A stretch of 64,000 nt of DNA from Rutstroemia sp. NJR-2017a BVV2 (Eukaryota > Ascomycota > Leotiomycetes > Helotiales > Rutstroemiaceae): assembly GCA_002946415.1 (NCBI GenBank), contig NJPS01000006.1, positions 806,001 through 870,000 of the forward strand, in the 5' to 3' direction. A program made the position numbers and the translations under genes. Within the stretch, counting starts at the first letter, position 1. Each line of letters starts with the position of its first letter. The notes under the pieces are model-generated. The model worked only from the letters and a program-made list of their open reading frames with translations. It did not search any database and was not told the DNA's origin. Positions 24,208 through 37,245 of the stretch are shown here, piece after piece.

Positions 24208-24647
24208 ATGAAGTTCACAAAAATCGCCCTTGTCCTCGGCACAGCCACGAGTCTCGTGTCGGCTCAGTCAGCCTGTAGTGCTGCTGTCTCTGCTGTTCCT
24301 GCCTGCGGTGTATGTTTCCACCTTCCCCAAACCACAGTCTTTCCTCATTAGGTTTTTCGTGTTCCCGCATTCTTCGTCTTTTTCATGCGCTTTCATATCC
24401 TTCTCTAATAGTTTCGCTACTTCTGACATGAAACTGACATGACGTTGTCATCCAACAGACATCCTGCATCAGCTCCGCTGCTTCAGCAGCGGGATGTGCC
24501 CCAACTAATTACGCTTGTGAATGCGCGCCTGCAACTTTCACCTCAATCCAAAATGCAGCGGTTCTTTGTGTATTGGGGGCTTGCGGTTTGACTACTGCGA
24601 CGCAGGTGTTGAGCTCAGTTAGTGCGGTCTGCACTGCTTGTGTATGA
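24208..24647 (+). CDS. Small secreted CFEM-domain protein
   Basis: Exons 24208-24309 and 24459-24647 (149-nt intron, GTATGT...CAACAG) encode 96 residues. A signal peptide (KIALVLGTATSLVSAQ, cleavage near residue 20) precedes a cysteine-rich domain of about 75 residues. The Cys spacing (PACG, TSC, GC, YACEC, LC, ACG, VCTAC) and the phrases VPACG and ACGL-TATQVLSS fit the CFEM family, whose members act in haem/iron capture, cell-wall surface functions or host interaction. It has ten cysteines instead of the canonical eight: one is extra at the start and one near the end. There is no Ser/Thr tail or GPI signal, so it should be freely secreted. A TATA box lies 85 bases upstream. Confidence 0.88.
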
Positions 24648-25515
24648 ATGCGAACGGGAATAGAGAGGGAGTGAGATGAGAGAGTAAGATTTAGGTGTGC
24701 GGCTAGAAGGAGGGATTGGGAAAGGAGCGCATATGTAGTCTGGTACGACAAGGAAATATGAAAGATGTTTTGGTGAACATTTGAATTACCAATAAATCTG
24801 TAATGAATGTGAATGTTGTGTAGCACTCACCTAGGAGAGGCAGTAATGGACTTGTTTTGATAGAGATTGAGGAACACACTCTTTACCATAGTTCTGCAAA
24901 GCATAATAACTTTCTCGTGGCTTGTGGCTCGTAGCTCGCAGCTCAGTTGATACTTCCTCGGACTGTCAGATTCCGGATATATCAAAGATGGCCGCATCGT
25001 GAAGGGAAAAACAAGATGCAAACGAACCAAAAACATTATTTGCATAGAGGTGAGCTCGGCGAATGATTGCAGATCTGTCAACTACGCAGAGAAATCATAC
25101 TTGCGCTGAAGACTGGTACATGGGCTGATTCCTAGACATAATAATCGTACACAAACATTGGTGGAATCTTCAGTATTCGAGCAGATCCAACACATTGAAA
25201 TGCTCCAGCTTGAATGCCGCGTAAGCGTCCAATCAGGACATGAGTAGAAAGATCCTGGCTCTAATGCCTTTGGGTGAATGTATATTATATTGAGGCAGCT
25301 TTTTCAAGCCTCTTATGCGCCGGATGCTCATTAAGTACCATGCGTCCTGCTGATCTCCATTGCTCTGGTATACCTTGCCTAGCAAAACCCACAGGAGTCC
25401 TATTCCTATTCGACAGGATGACCTAATTTCCAGAGCCTACCCTTTCATGGCCAGTGTTGTGCTTTAACTTATCGTCCGAGTATATCATCTAACAGCGCCC
25501 CAAAAGAACTCTTCA
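24648..25515. other. Convergent intergenic region
   Basis: The stretch lies between the 3' end of the CFEM gene and the 3' end of the reverse-strand SEC11 gene. No coding potential or repeat was recognised. Confidence 0.5.
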
Positions 25516-26085
25516 TTATTCCCTCTGGAGTACAACAACCAATCCCATCATACCTAACATCACTGTCTTCAACCACGGATGCTCACTGAGCAAGATAGTG
25601 ACATATCCCACGAAAGGGATATATGCTACCACACTTCCAATGATATCCTTTCTTTCAATGTAATCTTGTCCTCTCGCGTACAGTTCTGTATCATCAGCCA
25701 CGTTGTTATCCCCTTTCGTCAATAGTTTCGCTTCATCTCTGTCGTAAATAATTAGAATGCGTCCGAATTCATTCTCAAAGCAGACATACCCGAAACCAAA
25801 CTTTCTAACCAGTCGATGTACAATCGGAATATCCTTTCCTTTGACGTTATACACCACGATTTCTCCAACCTTTGTTTCCTCTAGTATGTTCCTATTCCAC
25901 AGAAACAGTAAATCTCCTCTTTGGAATGCAGGCTCCATAGATCCAGACAAGACGACAACAATTGGAGAGGGGGAATCCGACATGACCGACAATCCCTTCC
26001 ACATCATAAATGCGGTGGAGAGGATTAGCGCGAAGTTTAGGACTTGCGCCGCAGCCTGGCGGGGGTTCTGTAGAGCGGATAACAT
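25516..26085 (-). CDS. SEC11: Signal peptidase complex catalytic subunit Sec11
   Basis: Read on the reverse strand, exon 1 is 26085-25790 and exon 2 is 25738-25516, with a 51-nt intron (GTATGT...TACGACAG) at 25789-25739. The intron length is a multiple of three and has no stop, so the unspliced frame also reads through, giving 189 instead of 172 residues. The spliced length and junction ([17 protein letters not shown]) match fungal Sec11. A membrane anchor at about residues 16-35 is followed by the SGSMEP motif (catalytic Ser49), IVHR (His90) and GDNN-ADD (catalytic Asp region), and a C-terminal hydrophobic segment. It is the ER-membrane protease that removes signal peptides. Confidence 0.94.
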   Translation of the reverse strand: MLSALQNPRQAAAQVLNFALILSTAFMMWKGLSVMSDSPSPIVVVLSGSMEPAFQRGDLLFLWNRNILEETKVGEIVVYNVKGKDIPIVHRLVRKFGFGYVCFENEFGRILIIYDRDEAKLLTKGDNNVADDTELYARGQDYIERKDIIGSVVAYIPFVGYVTILLSEHPWLKTVMLGMMGLVVVLQRE

Positions 26086-27402
26086 GGCGATTGAGGATTC
26101 TGCGCAAGAGGGGATATGGAGAGATTGAATTGAGGTCGAGTGTTTAGATATTCCTATCGAATGATCAAGCTCACAGAAATTTGCGAGTTTCCTCTTGGAC
26201 GAAGTAAATGCCGACGAAGAATGGTGGGAGTTCCTGCTCCAGGATCCGCCTTGGGAGGTGAGGACAGCTGTCCAAAAACGTTTGACAATATGCTTTTAGT
26301 AAGGGTATCTGAAAAGTCCTGGTGGATCGTAAGCGCGGGGGAAGCACTCTATGTGAACGACAGTAACATGCGGTATGAGCAATTGAGGTTCGTGGAGTCG
26401 CTACTTGCCTTGACAATGTCCAAGGCTCAACGTCTGAAGAATTTGGGGTTGCGATAATTGAATCCGGGGCCGAGCGGAAAGTTCCAGTGTGGCTTGAGCG
26501 GAAAGGACACTTAGAACTATTGCACCATGGGGCGCCACAACGCAAGCTTTCCTCTTACTGCTAGAACCGCCTACAATACGCCTCGCCGGCACTGGAATAT
26601 TCATCTTGGATGGAATTGTTTAGTTAGTTTTGCACGGTACTTTAATGGTAGTTCCATCTTCAGCCGATACTGGGTGCACAGTTTTTCGTTGATGCGCAGC
26701 GCGAACCACGTAAGGAAGCCGCCTCTACAGAAATTCTCGATGTACTGATTGAAGAAAGGCGATGCTCAAATATATGTCGATGTCTCTTTACTTGCACGCA
26801 GACCTTCTGTGTAATTTGTTGTGGAGAGCTACCGTCAACCCCCTCATTTCATCCTATCGAATCATGGTCAGAAGTCTTGTCAGAAGTGTAGAAGGTCGAT
26901 TTACAGTCATTTCTTGCAGCAAGGTCTTTATTGTCCAGGGACCACCACTAAACTTCGAACGGTGGTGGACGGAAACAACCATGTCCAACACCATAAGTTA
27001 AGCCAGAGCAACTGCTTTGCGTTTTATCCTAGGAATTCAATACATGACCTTCGCCATTTCAACCCATGCATGCGATTGCTCCGGTCTCCATGTTATCATT
27101 CCATGTCTCCGTTATGGATCTGCGAAGTCTATGTAGGTGCAAGTGCGCCAGATCTCGGTTCGGGAAGGCTTCCTGTCCCAGAAGATCGTACCGTTCCAAT
27201 CACATTCAACCACGCAGTCCACATTTCGGTACATCATACCGCGGACTCCGCATTCACGTACTAGATCACGGAAGGAGAAAGTCCATGGTCAGATGCAGCG
27301 ACTCAATGGCGAATTCATGATGAGAGGCATCATTGACGACACTTATAAATTGGGTAGTAATAGGAACTTTTATAAGCCGTATCTGAATTCCTGGCTGCAA
27401 CA
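26086..27402. other. Intergenic region; promoter of esterase gene at its end
   Basis: No convincing gene is present in 1.3 kb. ACTTATAAAT at 27341-27350 is a plausible TATA box about 55-60 bases before the ATG of the esterase gene at 27403. The opposite edge is the promoter of the reverse-strand SEC11. Confidence 0.5.
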
Positions 27403-28469
27403 ATGTTCTTCCACCTTGCAAACGTCGTTCCTTTGTTGGCCGCCGGCTACGTGACGGCTTTACCATCTTATGAAGCCATATCAAGTAGGCAGAACACAGG
27501 CACGAAATACATATTTTCGTTGTATGTTCCCCAATCTATCTGCATCTGTACAAGGCGCTGAATATTCCTAGTGGGGATTCATACACCAAGACTGTTTTCC
27601 TCATATCTGGTACCAAACCATCCGCAGAAAATCCAATTGGAAACCCTCCATTTCCGGGCTCAACGACTTCTGGCGGTCTTAACTGGATCGACTATCTTGT
27701 TACAGCATATAATACATCATTGACTCTATCATACAACTTCGCATATAATGGTGCTACAGTCTCTGCCGATATCGTTCCACCATATAAATCGAGTGTCCAA
27801 AGCCTTATCGACCAAACCGCCATTTTCACATCCAACCTAGCTGTAAAACCTTCCTATGCGCCTTGGACTTCGACCAACTCTTTATTTGCGTTGTGGTTCG
27901 GTATTAATGACATTAACAACAGTTACTCCAACTCTGGAGAGGATGAGCTGCAGGAGGAGATTTTCGATGTGTACTGGAAGCAGCTTGATATCATGTATTA
28001 CTATGGTGCTAGAAACTTTCTATTTCTCACTGTACCCCGTAGGTCAAGCTACCAATCTGCATCAGAGGCCTAGTAACGAACCATATCTAGCATTCAACAA
28101 GTCGCCGTTAGTTCTCTCATACAACGTCACAGCCCAAGCGCAAGAGGCAGTGGGAATCACAGCCTGGAACGACCGCCTACGAGCTGCAGCATCTGAGTTC
28201 CAAGCAGAAAGGCATGGGACCATCGTCACCGTGATTGATACCTCGGTACATAATAATCCAAGTCCTGGTAAATCACTCTCTAACCCGAGTCACAGGTCCC
28301 ATTTAACAAAGCACTTAACAATCCAACGGCTTACGGAGCCCCATCTGCTACTTGTTACAACTCTGATGGTGTAAGTTGTTTATGGTGGAATAACCTCCAT
28401 CCTGGTATGGCGATACAGAACTTGGTGGCTGGAGAGGTGGCAGCGGCGTACAAGGGAACATTTTTCTAG
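27403..28469 (+). pseudogene. Secreted CE16/GDSL-type acetyl esterase with one apparent frameshift
   Basis: Exon 1 (27403-27521) gives a signal peptide (VVPLLAAGYVTALP). A 50-nt intron follows, and exon 2 (from 27572) restores the block I motif FSFGDSY with the catalytic Ser. FALWFGINDINNSY is the block III GxND-like motif, and FLFLTVP follows. Within CCCC at 28035-28038 the frame must shift by one base to continue into LHQRPSNEPY... and ITAWNDRL. A second intron (28246-28295) leads to the last exon with [16 protein letters not shown] (catalytic His) and a stop at 28467-28469. Family CE16/SGNH esterases deacetylate plant cell-wall or related carbohydrates. Except for the shift the gene looks functional. 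A 27- to 34-nt intron could bridge the spot but is below the usual fungal minimum. Sequencing error is possible. Confidence 0.72.
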
Positions 28470-29220
28470 TAGACCTCCCATCGGCAATGAAGAGGCCTCA
28501 TGATAGAGTTTTTCTAGTTTCCTTTGTTCAATCTATGAGATTAGGTTCTGTTCTTATTGTCTATCCCTCGGCAACTTTATTGAGGCCAAATATGTGTATC
28601 AAAAGAGGGCTACTAATTCTGTGGTGTTATGATTCGGAAGCTCCAGTGGCTATATTTCGCTGGTTATTTCCCAAAGATGGATTTCTCGATTATAGTGTAG
28701 ACAGTTCTTAGGTGGTGGAGATGGAAGAACTGCAAGATTGGTTCTCCAGGTGAAGCTGGTGGTACTTCACCTGGTACTTCACCTAAAGTAGAGACTTGAC
28801 CAACACTTGTGCCGAGAAAAGCTTCTTCTATAACTACCAGATGGCTATCCTGTAGATAAGTTACCGGATACTTCTGATTGTTCAGGATGACACGATTATT
28901 GGTGATTTACTTTTATCGTTCTATTAGTGGGGACACACTAGCTTCCCATCACAATGGGGAGTTATAGAAGGAGTTATCTGTTGCTGATTGGTAGGAGATA
29001 AGTTTTCTAGAGTCTTTTTCAAGTCAAGCTACTTCTATCTAGTACACTTGCCTTTATATCTGCAGTTGTAGCCTCATCTATAGAGCTCTTTCAATAAGAA
29101 TAGTATATCAACCATATATCAACCACTTGATCAAGTGGCTGACCAATAACTATAACTATAGTTTATTCAATCAAGTTATTATAACAATATTATTTATTCT
29201 ATTTATGACCTTGTACTATA
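28470..29220. other. AT-rich intergenic region with short repeats, possible LTR remnant
   Basis: A cluster at about 28,750-28,792 repeats GGTACTTCACCT and contains an inverted AGGTGAAG/CTTCACCT pair. From about 28,925 to 29,170 the sequence looks LTR-like (TATA-like motifs, CTCTTTCAATAAGAAT). A perfect 16-bp palindrome CCACTTGATCAAGTGG lies at 29123-29138. No matching second LTR is present, so a solo LTR is only a suggestion. Confidence 0.35.
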
Positions 29221-31033
29221 TCATCGTATCGGAAAGCCTTCGAGGTGATCTTGATTATATAAAATATAATCATCACACCTAAACCATCCAGTGAGCTCAG
29301 GAAATTCGAAGTCGTCTGTAAAGATAAAACAATCACCACAGATGAGTGTCCAGTTTCCATTTTTATCTGGTCGTAGAACACATGGTGAATCAGTCCCTGA
29401 AAGTGTACAAACCATATCTCCATCTTGTACAGCTCCGGCTACAATTGCCAGCTCACTGTTATTCATTAGAACAATTCTACATTGCTGAAGGGAACCGAGA
29501 AATAATCGAAATTCCTCGTTTGTCAAGTATCGCTTCCTATCCTTATTTCGATGTTAAAGTTATGACCTGCCAAGTTGAGAGAGGAAGCACAGCTTACCAG
29601 AGTGAAAGAACACCGACATAGGTATTTATGGAGATCTCTACCATCGAGGAGGGACATAGCTAATATAATAGTTAAGACCAGTCACAACATATATTCTCTA
29701 TATACCTACCATCTGCGATTTCCTGCTCAAGCTGGCCATATATATTATAATCGTCCTTTATGTCTTCTAAATTGACCAATTGTCTGAGGTTACCAAGGCT
29801 ATAATACAGCCTCTCCATCTGTGCTTTAGCGTCCTCCACGTCGAGGAACGAGAAAACTTGACTTCTTTTAATTATTTGCGCATACCTGCAACCTGTAGCA
29901 AGCAGCTGAGTGCGACTGTTCACTCCATTCGCGATCGAGTATAATTTATTCGTTTGTTCAGTCAGTGGCTTGAGCTTTGGCGCGGCTTGAGCGGGGTTTG
30001 GATTATAAAATTCAATATCAAAGTGCGGATAAAGAAGCGGAAGATTCTGAGACCAATCTGGGATCCACGAAGGAATGTCCCTCTCGTGTGGGTGGCGAAC
30101 GGCGGCGAGTATCCGGAGCCCAAGTACAGGCAAGAGAAACATCGCAGTTTTGATGAGAGTCTCATCAAAGGTTCCAGAGTAATCAATCAAGTAATCCATC
30201 TCAGACTGCTGCTGGAGATCGATCAAGGATTTGAGAGCAAAGATTTTGTCTCTGGGGTCGGTTGCCAAACATGCTCTGCTCTTATATAACAAGTTCCATA
30301 GGCTGAACTGTGGAGTCGAGAATTCATCTAGGGAATGTCTTACAAGATATAAAACGAGGGGCAGCGTTTTTGTGGTCACACGAGTATTTCGGTAACCGTA
30401 GCATAAAGCAGATAGAGCCTCTGAAGATGCGCTGGCTGAGCCGCACATCAATTTGATAGAATCTTTCATGTAGACTTCTTGTAGAACCCAGACTCTTTCA
30501 AACCACGGTCTTCGAAACAATGCATCTAGTTCTCGGATGATACTATCGCTAGGTGAAGGTCGATCACAGCTTTCTCCTTGCGATAGCAACTTGTCTGCTT
30601 CGGCCAATTCCTCGAATAAAATGTTGCTACCTGTAGTCGCTTCACCAAGATATACTGTTACGCCAAATGCGCCGCCAAAAATCTTGTCCATGATGCGAAC
30701 CTGATCTGCTCTTTCTGTGAGGTTTCGCTGATCGATACAGATAGCATCAATCCACACTAATCTGTCGTGATGTTTTTGGCGTAAATGCCAAAGAGCGCTG
30801 TGACAATTCCTCCCTACACGCAACTTTCTTCTACCATTGTGAAAGTAGATTGCTTGTTGATCAGCAGTGTCGCCCCATGTATAGGATACTGCTTCGTATT
30901 CGAGGGACGCATCAGACAACCGTGCATGTTGAATCGTGCATATGAGAGGATCTGAACCATTCGAGCTTGGGTGCAACACGAGAACCCGAATCGAATCGTT
31001 ATATTCCAACGAGTGATATCGGTAAGGTAACAT
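29221..31033 (-). CDS. HET-domain protein, intact, three exons
   Basis: Reverse strand exons 31033-29710, 29659-29598 and 29541-29221 (introns of 50 and 56 nt) encode 568 residues. The HET domain covers about residues 40-190: YEAVSYTWGD, LVWIDAICIDQRNLTERADQV and WFERVWVLQEV are its three conserved blocks. The middle has the usual RDKIFALKSLIDLQ and IPSWIPDWS motifs. The C-terminal exon has the common HET-protein tail (VQDGDMVCTLSG, PCVLRP, LICGDCFIF). HET domains trigger heterokaryon incompatibility or cell death when non-self partners are sensed. It stands head to head with a second HET gene whose ATG is at 31360. The last two exons are short, and a naive model would end the protein at 29672 with a spurious stop. 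Confidence 0.87.
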
Positions 31034-31359
31034 AATGTAACAAATGCTACAAAAGTTTCAAGGGGTTCTTGACCGATAGTAGAAGCTGGTGCGCAGAGTT
31101 GAAAGCATTTATACTCAAGATAAGATTTTCTGTGTAACCACTTGTCACTTGTGTAACCACTACACTGTCACTACCCTGTCGAGAATGGGCTCTGCCAAGA
31201 ATCATTTAGTGCACAGCCTATTTCGATCCCTGCAAATTTCATATAGCCTCGCTCCATTAGTTCTTATCATCTACGATTTTTGCTATACAGCTATATACAA
31301 TATCCACAAGAAAGTGAGCGTCTTCGACGCCGCCATCATCGAGAATATATTATATCGTC
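31034..31359. promoter_or_regulatory. 326-bp divergent promoter between two HET genes
   Basis: The starts of the intact HET gene (31033, reverse) and of the transposon-split HET gene (31360, forward) are only 326 bases apart, so both would share this promoter region. It contains a repeated TGTGTAACCAC at about 31,131-31,161. No TATA is obvious. Confidence 0.55.
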
Positions 31360-31368
31360 ATGGAGTTG

Positions 31369-31539
31369 TGTCGCCTTATTCACCTTTTGGCCACGATGCA
31401 CTCAAAAAGGGTGCAGTGGCAGTAGGTAGGTGATCAAGGCTGATTCATATTAATCAGGGCATAAGGCCCTTCTATATAGTCCTCTATGTACAAGACTATC
31501 CGATGTATGCTGTTGCTGCGCCGTGCATTCGGACCGACA
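31369..31539 (-). repeat. Left LTR (3' LTR of the reverse-oriented copia element)
   Basis: 171 bp, starting TGTCGCC and ending GGACCGACA on the plus strand. It matches the right LTR at 164 of 171 positions. It is preceded by the target duplication AGTTG. Confidence 0.92.
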
Positions 31540-31817
31540 CTAGCAGTCTTTCTTAAGTGATTAAAGTGATTAAAGGAAGTAACAAAAGAAATCCATAAAA
31601 GAGCGTTCGTAGAGCATCAGTATGAAGTCCAATCTTGTGCTATGCTCCTCTAGCTTCCTCAATCCCTTTCAACCCATCCGATCACGTCTATACTCAGCTT
31701 ATTTGTATCGATTAGGTCTCTCAATACCTTTCCTACCTTCAACTTGGTCATTGTATCAGCAGGATTAGACTCGCTGTCGATCTATTTGACTTCTATAATC
31801 TCTCTTCGTTTATAAGA

Positions 31818-32168
31818 TTACCGTAACGAGAGGATATCAATCATAAGGTGTTTCTCTTGTATCGTTCCGAGTTTAATCAAATAGTTATACAGCGATTTAG
31901 AGTCGGTATATATAATAAGGGGGATCTGTCTGTCGAGGATATTATCAAAAGTAGCTTTCATAACTACTAATATATCATATCCAGCTACTATAGTATATAG
32001 CTCGTTGGTAAGTACGTTTCTGGTAACCCTCTTGCACTTAGTACTAGACCAGTACAAGATATTGGTATCATTGTTCTTATCTACCAGTATGATAATGAAG
32101 CCAATCTGAGATATAAAGTCCTTGTTATTCGCAAAGGCTGTATCTGTAAAGATAACAAGGTTGAGCAA
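31818..32168 (-). pseudogene. Copia RNase H remnant
   Basis: The longest surviving open stretch of the element (about 116 codons). It shows the copia RNase H signature: Asp in FTDTAFAN, SQIGFIIILVDKNN, WSSTKCKRVTRNVL-NELY and YTDSKSLYNYLIKLGT. It fixes the family as Ty1/copia and the orientation as reverse. Flanking integrase and reverse transcriptase frames are too mutated to list residue by residue. Confidence 0.8.
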
Positions 32169-35100
32169 TTCTATATCGAGTGGAATATAGGTAATACCTC
32201 TTTTGGCGTTGTCGATCTACTACTACAGATATTTGTTCAGTACTTTAACATTATCGTTACTGAAGTCGAGGCTTTGGGCAATATACAAGAGGTCGAATAT
32301 AGCTTCCGGTTGATACATAATTGCGATATAGACTGCCTTCGTATATATCGAGATATATTATTCCTTGGTCGATACGCCCTTTATAGTTTTTCCTCTTATA
32401 GTGACAATATCCGCCTTCCCTTTCTTGATTACTTGTAGATTCCTGTATTGATTCTCTTGTATCAGCACGATCTTGTCGTCAATTAAAGAGATCAGACCGC
32501 TATTAAACTTGATAAATATATCTACTGTAAGCACTTCTCTAGGTTTCGCAAGGAATCCTATCTTTTGGAGCTACTGCTCTTCTTGGTTTATAAAGAGTTT
32601 ATCTACTAGGAAAAGGGTATCATCAACTTATAGCTCTATAATACCGAATCTGTCTTCTCTCTTATACAATAAGTAAGTATCAAAAGTCGAGATATATAGT
32701 TTCAGCTTATCTGTATAATGGTTATAATATATACCGAACTAGTAGTTTCCTGATTCCGATATACTATAAAGAGGATAAACAATCTATAGGATTATATCTT
32801 CTGGTAGTTCCATTTCTTTTGGTATATAAATATAGATTGTATATTGGAGCTCTATGGCCGATTGTGTATAGGCTTGCTGGATATCACGAAGAAAGAGCTG
32901 AAAAGCTTTTGTAGAGCTGAGAAATATAGCTATTATAAAGATAAGTTGTTGGCTAACATATTAGATTGTAGGTACTTGTATTAAGATAATCTCCTTATCT
33001 CTATTATTGTATACTTAAATAACCAATTGCGACTTATTGTATACCTTATCGATACCTTTATTCTTGACTTCGTCGATATACCTAAGGTTTATGATTCGAG
33101 TATCTATAGGTATATCTGCCTTGTCAACGACTTTGAAGATACCCTTCTGTATTAATCCATCAATCTCCTTCTTCCTTAACTCTGTGTAGTCAACTGTAAT
33201 ATAGGTATTGTTCTTATTCTCCTCAAGTATATAGTATACTCTCTCTATAATTCTATTTGCATCCTATCTGATATATGGATTCGTGGATATCGCGCTTCGC
33301 AAATAGCGTTGCGGTTGCTCAAGCTCTATATTAATTGCTGCTGGAGGCGGTTGTTCTGTAGGTTGCCCTTCTTCTGTTTCTTCTTCTTCGCTCTCCAGTA
33401 TAGGTTATATATAAAAGGGCTTAACATATATAGATCTGAATTCTGTTGGGCTGCTTGGCAGTATCACTATACAAGTCTTGTCCTTCAAGTTGCGAAACTT
33501 GAATAGGCTAGTCCATTTGCCTCTTCCTACCGCTGCAGCTCCCTCTCTCTATACCAGAACTTCTATATCGGGTTGTAATGTATACAGATATAGATATGTT
33601 GTAGAAGGACTATTATATTAATTAAGTGTATCTGTAACTTGGTACTTAGTACAGATTCTTTTTATTTCGTTTATTGCTTTATTGATGGCTGTAGTACGTT
33701 ACTTGGTTGAGGGTGATGGTATATCTAGTTCGACTATTCGAGGGTATATACCGAATACTAGTAATATTGGTATAAGTCCATCTGGACCTATAGTATCGTT
33801 GATAGCTTTAACTACTATTTGTAGTACTATTTCCTTATCAAACCCTAGTCCGCTAAGCTTTTCTTGGATGATTTCGTATACTCTGCAGAAGGTATAGTGA
33901 TATTATTCAACTATACCGATTGACTAATATACTTTTATAGAGATACTCTTTATATCTATTCCTATTGAAGCTACTAGCTCCTTGAATTCTCTACTAACGA
34001 AATTCGTATCGGCGTTATATAATATGAAATCAGATAGGCTAAGGTAGATATTGATCTAACAGATTTGTAGTGCTTCCTATATATACTTTGCTATTATATC
34101 TGGTAGCTATCTCGCAGCTTGGAAGCAGATACTTTCGTCGACTATATAGAGAATCGACTTAGTATCTATAAACATAATATCGATAATAATAGAGAAGTTG
34201 AAGTTAGTATCGTTATACAATTTGAACTTGAATCTGTTTGGTAACTTGCTATACTTTTGGTAGTAAGTATAGAACTTGTTCAGTTACTCGATAGACTTCT
34301 TATTAATATCATCATATCCTACTTGTTCAAGGATACGATACAATATTCTATAGATGGATATCCGAATCTATAATATAAGTACTAGAGCTTAATTTCTATA
34401 AAGTAGTAGTTCATTATATAGATTATATCTTCTATAAATATCTATAGTGATATCTTCCAAACAAGGAAAGAGTAGCTATACTTATATACTATAGAGAATC
34501 TCTTCTTATTATTATCTATAAAGATATTCTCGATATTATTGAAGAATATCTTCAGATAGTCTATATCTATAATACTTAGTAGAAAGAGTATATCTATATA
34601 TACAATATAGAAGTCGATAGTACTAATAGGTATAACGATAGTGATAGTTCCGATAGAGGATCTAACTCCAACTCCAAATTTAACTTATATCTAACCTACT
34701 ACTCTTATATTGATCTCGATTTCGGCGAGTTTAATATAGGCCCTATATTGATTATAACCGATAATCGATTTAGTAAATATATCTATATTGATCATAATAC
34801 CTTAGAATTTTATATCATTATACTATAAGTTGTTTGTAGTCTATATAGTGCTTTTTCTATTATTTTGGCCCAAAAGTATATATATAAGTATTTATTGAGC
34901 TAAAATCTCTATAGTGATTTTATTATTAATTGAACCGATATTCGTGAAAAATATATCTACAATAGATAGTTCGCCTAATTGATCTATTATAGAGCTTTCG
35001 TAATCGGAAGTATAATAGATATCGATAAAGTTGTCGTTACTATTATCATTGGAGTTATAGTATTTGTATTTATTGTTCTCAAGAGCTTCCATTTCTGTAA

Positions 35101-37245
35101 TATAGTAATAGATCTTATTATATTCCTCTTTAGTTGTTGCTATCTTGAGCTCTTCTCTATAAGCTTTCAAGGATATTATTTGTTCTTCTTTTATATATTT
35201 TGTTGATTAGTATCCGATCTTTTTGTATACTTAGTAGAACTTAGTCTTATCGATATATTATCGATATCTACTATTATCTCTTTATCTACTATTGTTCCTT
35301 AACCTAGTATAGCTTCCTGATAATAGATACCTTGATTAGTCTCTATTATATATTCGATATTCCATAAGAAATATATCTGTAGTATAGGTATTACTTTGCA
35401 AAATATTAATTATATTCCTACTTATTATATTGTTTATATAGATAGAGCTTCTTAACTTACTTATAAGAACTTCAATAATATCTGCTGGTTTGAAGTAAGC
35501 GAAACTATATATAGAGACTAGTCTGCTTATTATAATGATCTTATCAATTATTATAGTTATATTATCTCTTATTATAACTAGAAGTTTGAATTAGAGCTTC
35601 TTGAGATATTCGATTGTTTCGTTGAAGTATATAAGTATACTCTTTGAAGAGTTATTTTTAATTCTTGTTTCCAAGGAGATATTATTCCATATTTAGAGGG
35701 TTTCTCGTTGATATTCAATATCTTCGTAGTTATCTCTAATTTTTGTATATATTATCTCAAAAGAGCTAATATTGCTTAGCTTGTTATCGATATAGAACTA
35801 CAATATATCTCCAATAAGTATTATTATAAATATCTCTTTATAAGACTCCTTAGGTATTCTGTATCATACAAGGAATTCACAGAATAAATCAAGTATTTGG
35901 TCGAAATAGTTGTTCTTATCTAAGTACTTTATATTATCTCTAAAGAGTCTGAATATATTATTGATTACTTTGTTTATTTATTTATCGAGCTTTTCTTGAT
36001 CTGGTAGTAATATACTTCGCTTAGTAGATATACTGAACTATTATCTAACTATATTTCTATTATTACTGTAAATATCGTTGCCTATACTATAGTTGTTATT
36101 ATACTGATTTCGTTATTGGTATAGGTTGTTTTAACGATTTTGGTGATTTTCTCGGTCCTTGGGTTAAGTAGATATTTATCGATTTTGTCTATATTCGAGC
36201 AGAAAATATCGGTATACCCTATCGGGAACAGTCTTTCCAGATAGAAAATTGGTAGTAGGAACTTCTATCAGATAGATAGCTAGCTCTTCTTTGCCTTCTA
36301 TAGATATATATCTATTTACTTGAGGATAAGAATTTTGATAAGATATTTCATAGCTCTAAATATAATTTCTGGCTTAATACAAATATTGAGAGCTTTGATT
36401 AGTATTTTTTGATTGGTTTTCTTCCTATATTTCTTACTATCAGGTCTTCTTCTTATCGGATTCGTTTAGAAGTCTTGGCTAACAACTTTGAATATTCTAT
36501 TATACTATATTGGCTATATCTGAATAAGTATCCGAAGGTATGAAGTTGAATCGAATAGATATAGGAGAGATCGAGTTCGTATTTTTTGATTTAGTAACTT
36601 TATTAGATATTGGAAATACTATAGGTAGTCTATTGGATAGAAGGGGTCCTAACGATCCAACCAGAGGAGATCCAGTTCGAGACAGAGTCCTGCCTCTGAC
36701 GGATTCGGTAAGGGGTATAGTTGGCTACTATAATTCTTTGATTATATCGATAATCTTGTTTATTATCGGCAACTTCGTTGCGAACTCTATCTCCAAGAAA
36801 ACTCTTTATACTGTATCTGTATCTTATATTAGATATATATTTTGGGCTTCCTAGAGGTATATACCATAGCCGGAGACTACCTATCTCTTTCTAACGAATA
36901 TACTATAAGATCTGAGAACGTTGGTCAGTATTAAAGCTGCTCCGAAGCTGAAGTTATAGTTGTAGGACTTGAAGTTCAAGAAATCGTTGTGGAATACAAG
37001 CTATAGGTCTCGATTATAGAATCCCTATAGTTGATATTCTTTTACCTTTTCGTATATATATTTGGCTTTGTATTTATTCTCCTCAGTACTTCCAACCGAC
37101 GATGGTATAGCTAGGTATTTCCCTTTTTGATCAGGTTCTTACTGTTAATATTCGGTGCTAGATTCGTCTTGTTATTCTGTTTCTTCTAGAGTAATATTAC
37201 ATTCGTCGAAATCGTATAGAGCAGAGCTATCTTCCTATCCTCCTG

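Noticed and set aside
28039..28065. GTAGGT...CATCAG as a 27-nt intron repairing the esterase
   Set aside because: Too short for a fungal spliceosomal intron and it does not restore the needed phase.
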